From Mesonia sp008017825 (GTDB taxonomy: Bacteria > Bacteroidota > Bacteroidia > Flavobacteriales > Flavobacteriaceae): a stretch of DNA of 64,000 nt. This document shows, one piece after another, positions 60,947 to 64,000 of the stretch. Numbering within the stretch: position 1 is the first letter of the stretch; each line of letters begins with the position of its first letter. The stretch is from positions 434,001-498,000 of the forward strand of contig NZ_VRLS01000012.1 of the NCBI RefSeq assembly GCF_008017825.1, given 5' to 3'. The translations under genes were made by a program, and so were the position numbers. The notes under the pieces were generated by a model. The model saw nothing but the letters and a program-made list of their open reading frames with translations. It ran no database searches and was not told the DNA's origin.

Positions 60947-63363
60947 ACCTTCTTTTTAATCTCTTCCAATAGTTTTTCTAACGCAATTTTTGCTTCACTT
61001 GCCGTTTCTATAACTTCTGTAGATTTTAATCCAAATTTCTGTTGGTGCTCTAGTTTTTCAAATAATTGAGCTACTTTTTCGGCTTTCAACTGTCTTAACA
61101 TAGGTAAAACCTTATGTGCGATTGCTGCAATTCTTTGAGTATTCGCTTCCGCGGAAGCATAATCTAGTGCTATTAAATTTTCTTGAGAACTTTCTATAAA
61201 ACTGCTTAAAATTATTTTTAAAGAATCTTGATCTCCATCTGTAAACCGAAGTAATTCTGAGGTATCATAATTTTCTGAAGTCCTTCTTACAGTTTTCCTT
61301 TGTTGTTCTCGTACAATTTCTAAACCAAGAATATGAGCTATTTCTAAATAGAGCTCGTTGGTATTGAATGGTTTTATAAAATTGGTCGTAAACCCTTTTT
61401 GAAGGTATACCTCGTCGGGTAAATCGGTTTTTCCAGACAGAGAAATAACTGGCAATTTTTTAAATTTTGGAAGGGCTCTAATTTTTCTAATCAGTTCAAA
61501 TCCATTCATTTTAGGCATTTGAATATCAGTAATTACCAAATCAATTTTTTCTTTTTTAATGATTTGTAAACCTTGCTGACCATCATTCGCAGTGAGAACC
61601 TTAAAACCACATTGAGATATTACTTCTTTAGTAAGGGTTTGTTGAGAGGGTTCATCGTCTATAATTAAAATGGTTTTTCCTTTAGCATTTTTGATTGAAA
61701 TCTCTTCATTAATGTTCGTAGTTTGGGAAGTTGTTTCTACGGGAATTTTAATAAAAAAAGAAGTTCCTTTGTTAAGATCACTTTCTAAATGAATATTTCC
61801 TTTTAGTAATTCTACAATCTTTTTTGTGATAGCTAATCCTAAGCCAGAACCTCCATATTGCTTTTCAATATGAGCATCTGCTTGAGAAAATTCTTCAAAG
61901 ATATCTTTTTGCTGTGCTTTAGAGATACCTATTCCCGTGTCACTTATTTCTATTTTTAGTTGTTTTATTTTACGTGTTGTAGATTCTAATGATGCTTTAA
62001 TATGAATAGAGCCTTTCTCTGTGAATTTATAAGCATTACCTAACAAGTTGGTAAGTACTTGTTGTATTCTAAAAGGATCGCTTAAAAAAGTGGCTTCTAT
62101 GCTTTCATCTAAAGTGGTGTGAATTACAAGGTCTTTCTTTAAACTGGCAGGAATCGTGGCTTGAATACTGTCTTCAATTAGGTTTTTTGGCTGAAAGGGA
62201 AGTTTTTCAATATGCATTTTACCTGCTTCTAGCTTAGAGAGATCTAACAAGTCATTTACCAAATGTAAAATGTAGGTAGATGATTTTTTTAAATGATCTA
62301 GATGATATTGCTGTTTTTCAGATAGGGATGTTTTCTTTAGCAAGTCTGTATAACCCATAATCGTGTTTAAGGGAGATCGTAAGTCGTGTGTTACAGCTGC
62401 CATGATTTGTTTTCTCCTTTTAAGTAGAAATTCCGCGTAAGCGTTACTCTTCTCTAGCTCTTCTTTATAGCGTTGGCTGCTGTTGGTGTCTTTTATAATG
62501 AGAATTACAAAAAGTAAAATAGTGAGCACACAAGCAATTCCCAAAGCTGCAATTATGGTAGAGGTTTCTTCTATAACTTCTCTAGAATCATTTACCTGCT
62601 GTACCGATTTTTGAATTTGTTCTCGTTCAATTTCAGATCTTATTTTTCTTAATTGAGAGGAGAGTTCTTGGTCATTTTTAAGAAGTTCATTTTCCTTCTC
62701 AATCACTTCTTGTTGATACTTTCTTTCTTCTACTTCTAGTTCGCTGAGTACGTTTTTTACGGTGCTAATTAATGAATCTGCCGATTGTTGCGTAAGCGTT
62801 TCTGCATTGTCTTTATCTGCATATTCTAACCACTTTACTAGTGCTTGGCGAGCCTCTGGATTGTAATCTTTAAGAAGTTCGTTATAATTATCTTCCTCAA
62901 ATAAATAATTTACTTTTTGAAGGTTGTTGAGTACCCTATCATAATAATTTTCACTAGAGTTATTTTTCCTTACTTCTAACAACTCTAACAAGTTTTGCTC
63001 TTTTAAAAGCAATAAATTTTGAAGACTGTCTAATTCGTTTTTAATTTCTTCCTCTTCATAAATTTGCTTTAAATTATCAATGAGAGTAGAAATGGTGTCT
63101 AACTGCTGATTAAACTGAGGTAAATTTTCTGGTTTTTGATTTTGAATAATATCCCGACTTATAGCTTCCGCCGAATATACATTCGTTACGGCTTCACTCA
63201 TGAGTAACAATTTTTGTTGATTATTGTCACTTATTTTATTGGCACCATTTAAACCGATTACCTTGCTATAAATAAACCAAATAGAAATTGCAGCAAAAGC
63301 GGTAAGAAGTAGGTAGCCAACCACTACTTTGTAGGTAATAGAACGTTTGGTATTTTTTGCCAT
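60943..63363 (-). CDS. Hybrid sensor histidine kinase with receiver and Hpt domains
   Basis: An 806-residue membrane sensor. Two transmembrane segments (about 12-34 and 270-292) enclose a long helical, coiled-coil sensor region. Next come HisKA (AAVTHDLRSPLNTIMGYT), HATPase (SDTGIGISKAQQ, GGSGLGLAITKKIVE), a receiver (phospho-Asp in DLVITDIQMPKMNG), and a C-terminal Hpt-like domain (IAAIAHKVLPMLRQL) with a candidate phospho-His. This is a full phosphorelay in one protein. ATG 63363 is preferred over a TTG 6 bases earlier. It overlaps the convergent response regulator at its stop. Confidence 0.95.
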   Translation of the reverse strand: MAKNTKRSITYKVVVGYLLLTAFAAISIWFIYSKVIGLNGANKISDNNQQKLLLMSEAVTNVYSAEAISRDIIQNQKPENLPQFNQQLDTISTLIDNLKQIYEEEEIKNELDSLQNLLLLKEQNLLELLEVRKNNSSENYYDRVLNNLQKVNYLFEEDNYNELLKDYNPEARQALVKWLEYADKDNAETLTQQSADSLISTVKNVLSELEVEERKYQQEVIEKENELLKNDQELSSQLRKIRSEIEREQIQKSVQQVNDSREVIEETSTIIAALGIACVLTILLFVILIIKDTNSSQRYKEELEKSNAYAEFLLKRRKQIMAAVTHDLRSPLNTIMGYTDLLKKTSLSEKQQYHLDHLKKSSTYILHLVNDLLDLSKLEAGKMHIEKLPFQPKNLIEDSIQATIPASLKKDLVIHTTLDESIEATFLSDPFRIQQVLTNLLGNAYKFTEKGSIHIKASLESTTRKIKQLKIEISDTGIGISKAQQKDIFEEFSQADAHIEKQYGGSGLGLAITKKIVELLKGNIHLESDLNKGTSFFIKIPVETTSQTTNINEEISIKNAKGKTILIIDDEPSQQTLTKEVISQCGFKVLTANDGQQGLQIIKKEKIDLVITDIQMPKMNGFELIRKIRALPKFKKLPVISLSGKTDLPDEVYLQKGFTTNFIKPFNTNELYLEIAHILGLEIVREQQRKTVRRTSENYDTSELLRFTDGDQDSLKIILSSFIESSQENLIALDYASAEANTQRIAAIAHKVLPMLRQLKAEKVAQLFEKLEHQQKFGLKSTEVIETASEAKIALEKLLEEIKKKV

Positions 63364-63426
63364 ATTCAAAAGTAAAATGCTTTCTTCAAAATCTACTTAA
63401 AATTATGGTAAATTAAAAAATAACAT

Positions 63427-63434
63427 TAGTTTTG
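63427..63434 (+). promoter_or_regulatory. -7 box for the TPP-controlled transcript
   Basis: TAGTTTTG matches TAnnTTTG about 12 bases before the riboswitch, giving a start site near 63441. Confidence 0.55.
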
Positions 63435-63440
63435 CAGCCA

Positions 63441-63516
63441 ATCTCAAAGGGGTGCCTTTTTAGGCTGAGATCATACCCAATGAACCTGGGCAGGTAATGC
63501 TGCCAAGGGAAATGCA
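63441..63516 (+). promoter_or_regulatory. TPP riboswitch (THI element)
   Basis: The conserved elements occur in order: CAAAGGGGTGCC, GGCTGAGA, ATACCC, GAACCTG, GGTAATGCTG and AAGGGAAATG. This is the thiamine pyrophosphate aptamer. Ligand binding should favour the terminator at 63548 and shut off the downstream TonB receptor. Confidence 0.96.
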
Positions 63517-63547
63517 AAAGCTTGCTAGCGGCTTTTGTTGTATGCGC

Positions 63548-63582
63548 TCCTGAACGACTATCGTAGTCTTCAGGATTTTTTA
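63548..63582 (+). terminator. Riboswitch expression-platform terminator
   Basis: TCCTGAA (63548-63554) pairs with TTCAGGA (63569-63575), with an inner GACTA/TAGTC stem, then TTTTTT. It lies between the aptamer and the receptor gene. A smaller hairpin CAAAAGC/GCTTTTG (about 63514-63539) sits between them and may act as the switch arm. Confidence 0.88.
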
Positions 63583-63616
63583 TTTAATTTAAAACCAAAG
63601 AATAATCGCCCCTTTT

Positions 63617-63639
63617 ATTCGTAAAAAAACATTACGAAT
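63617..63639 (+). repeat. Inverted repeat spanning the receptor start codon
   Basis: ATTCGTAA-AAAAACA-TTACGAAT is a perfect eight-base-pair repeat; its right arm contains the first two bases of the ATG at 63638. In RNA it would partly mask the start codon. Confidence 0.55.
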
Positions 63640-64000
63640 GAAAAATGTATTATTTGTGGCAGCTTTGTTGCTTGGTCTTCAAAGTTTTGCTCAGCAATCC
63701 TATCAATTAAAGGGAAAAGTAAGCCGAGAGGGTGAAGTTTTACCCAATGTAAATGTCCAGGTTGTAGGTACTGGTCAAGGTACTGTAACCAATTTGTATG
63801 GAGAGTATCAACTCACTTTACAAGAAGGAAATTATGAAATTAGCTTTACGTATGGAAACATAAAAACTATAGAAGTTAATCTTACTTCTAACCAAACTTT
63901 AGACGTTACTTTAGACAAGAGCGAAGAGGCTTTAGAAGAAGTTTTTTTATCCTCCATTAGAGTAGATGCAGATTCTCCTATTACGTTTAGCAATTTAAGC
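63638..64000 (+). CDS. TonB-dependent receptor, N-terminal part (cut by window end)
   Basis: The first 121 residues: signal peptide (MKNVLFVAALLLGLQSFA), a carboxypeptidase-regulatory-like domain (LKGKVSREGEVLPNVNVQVVGTGQGTVTNL, about residues 24-105), then the start of a plug region (EEALEEVFLSSIRVDADSPITFSNLS). The upstream TPP riboswitch makes it a probable outer-membrane receptor for thiamine or a precursor. In Bacteroidota such receptors are known to be THI-regulated together with a PnuT transporter. Confidence 0.92.
   Translation, partial: MKNVLFVAALLLGLQSFAQQSYQLKGKVSREGEVLPNVNVQVVGTGQGTVTNLYGEYQLTLQEGNYEISFTYGNIKTIEVNLTSNQTLDVTLDKSEEALEEVFLSSIRVDADSPITFSNLS

Overview
The window is chromosomal DNA from a low-GC member of the Bacteroidota, almost certainly the family Flavobacteriaceae. 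Four things support this. There are gliding-motility genes gldE and gldD next to ssb. Two large secreted proteins end in type IX secretion (T9SS) sorting domains. Many genes are preceded by the Bacteroidota promoter -7 box TAnnTTTG, sometimes with TTG 17-23 bases upstream. The gene content is typical of the family (DUF4270 lipoprotein, short AtpC, bacterial GGGP synthase, extended L21, DUF4301). I cannot fix the genus. I see no insertion sequence, CRISPR array, rRNA or tRNA, and no sign of a prophage.

Layout. 0-9.2 kb: two tandem BspA-like repeat proteins, the first with a frameshifted start, then a very large outer-membrane protein. 9.3-17 kb: xthA and an OmpA lipoprotein (+), facing a six-gene minus-strand run panC-panD-membrane protein-esterase-radA-M23 peptidase. 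17.2-23.4 kb: orphan glycogen-synthase-like domain, DUF4270 lipoprotein, glmS, atpD, atpC. 23.4-25.2 kb: an XRE regulator with three tandem DUF2975 membrane proteins and a pair of inverted repeats around its promoter. 25.4-31.2 kb: complete Mrp (MnhA-G) cation/proton antiporter operon. 31.2-38 kb: biotin cluster bioF, DUF2007 protein, bioD, bioA, a beta-ketoacyl synthase, bioB, and a JmjC/cupin protein. 38-45.5 kb: recX, RNase E/G, a 29-residue COX24-like protein, HU, then mutY-ssb-gldE-gldD and a DMT exporter. 45.5-51.4 kb: DUF6705 lipoprotein, a lipoprotein with a JAMM-like motif and a broken start, and an active/inactive M16 peptidase pair. 51.5-58.6 kb: DUF4199, rplU-rpmA, ahcY, a phosphopantetheinyl transferase, GGGP synthase, PnuC, DUF4301, arfB. 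58.7-63.4 kb: two small secreted paralogues, a sigma-54 response regulator, and a convergent hybrid histidine kinase. 63.4-64 kb: a TPP riboswitch with terminator controlling a TonB-dependent receptor cut by the window end.

Most genes are conserved housekeeping functions. The parts most worth a second look are: (i) the XRE/DUF2975 locus, where twin operators bracket a -7 box; (ii) the leader between bioA and the beta-ketoacyl synthase, which can fold into mutually exclusive hairpins ahead of an intrinsic terminator; (iii) three genes whose coding sequence extends upstream of any normal start codon (BspA-like 1, the JmjC protein, the JAMM-like lipoprotein); and (iv) the TPP-controlled receptor, whose start codon lies in its own hairpin. 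None of these amounts to a proven new system. They are concrete, checkable leads.
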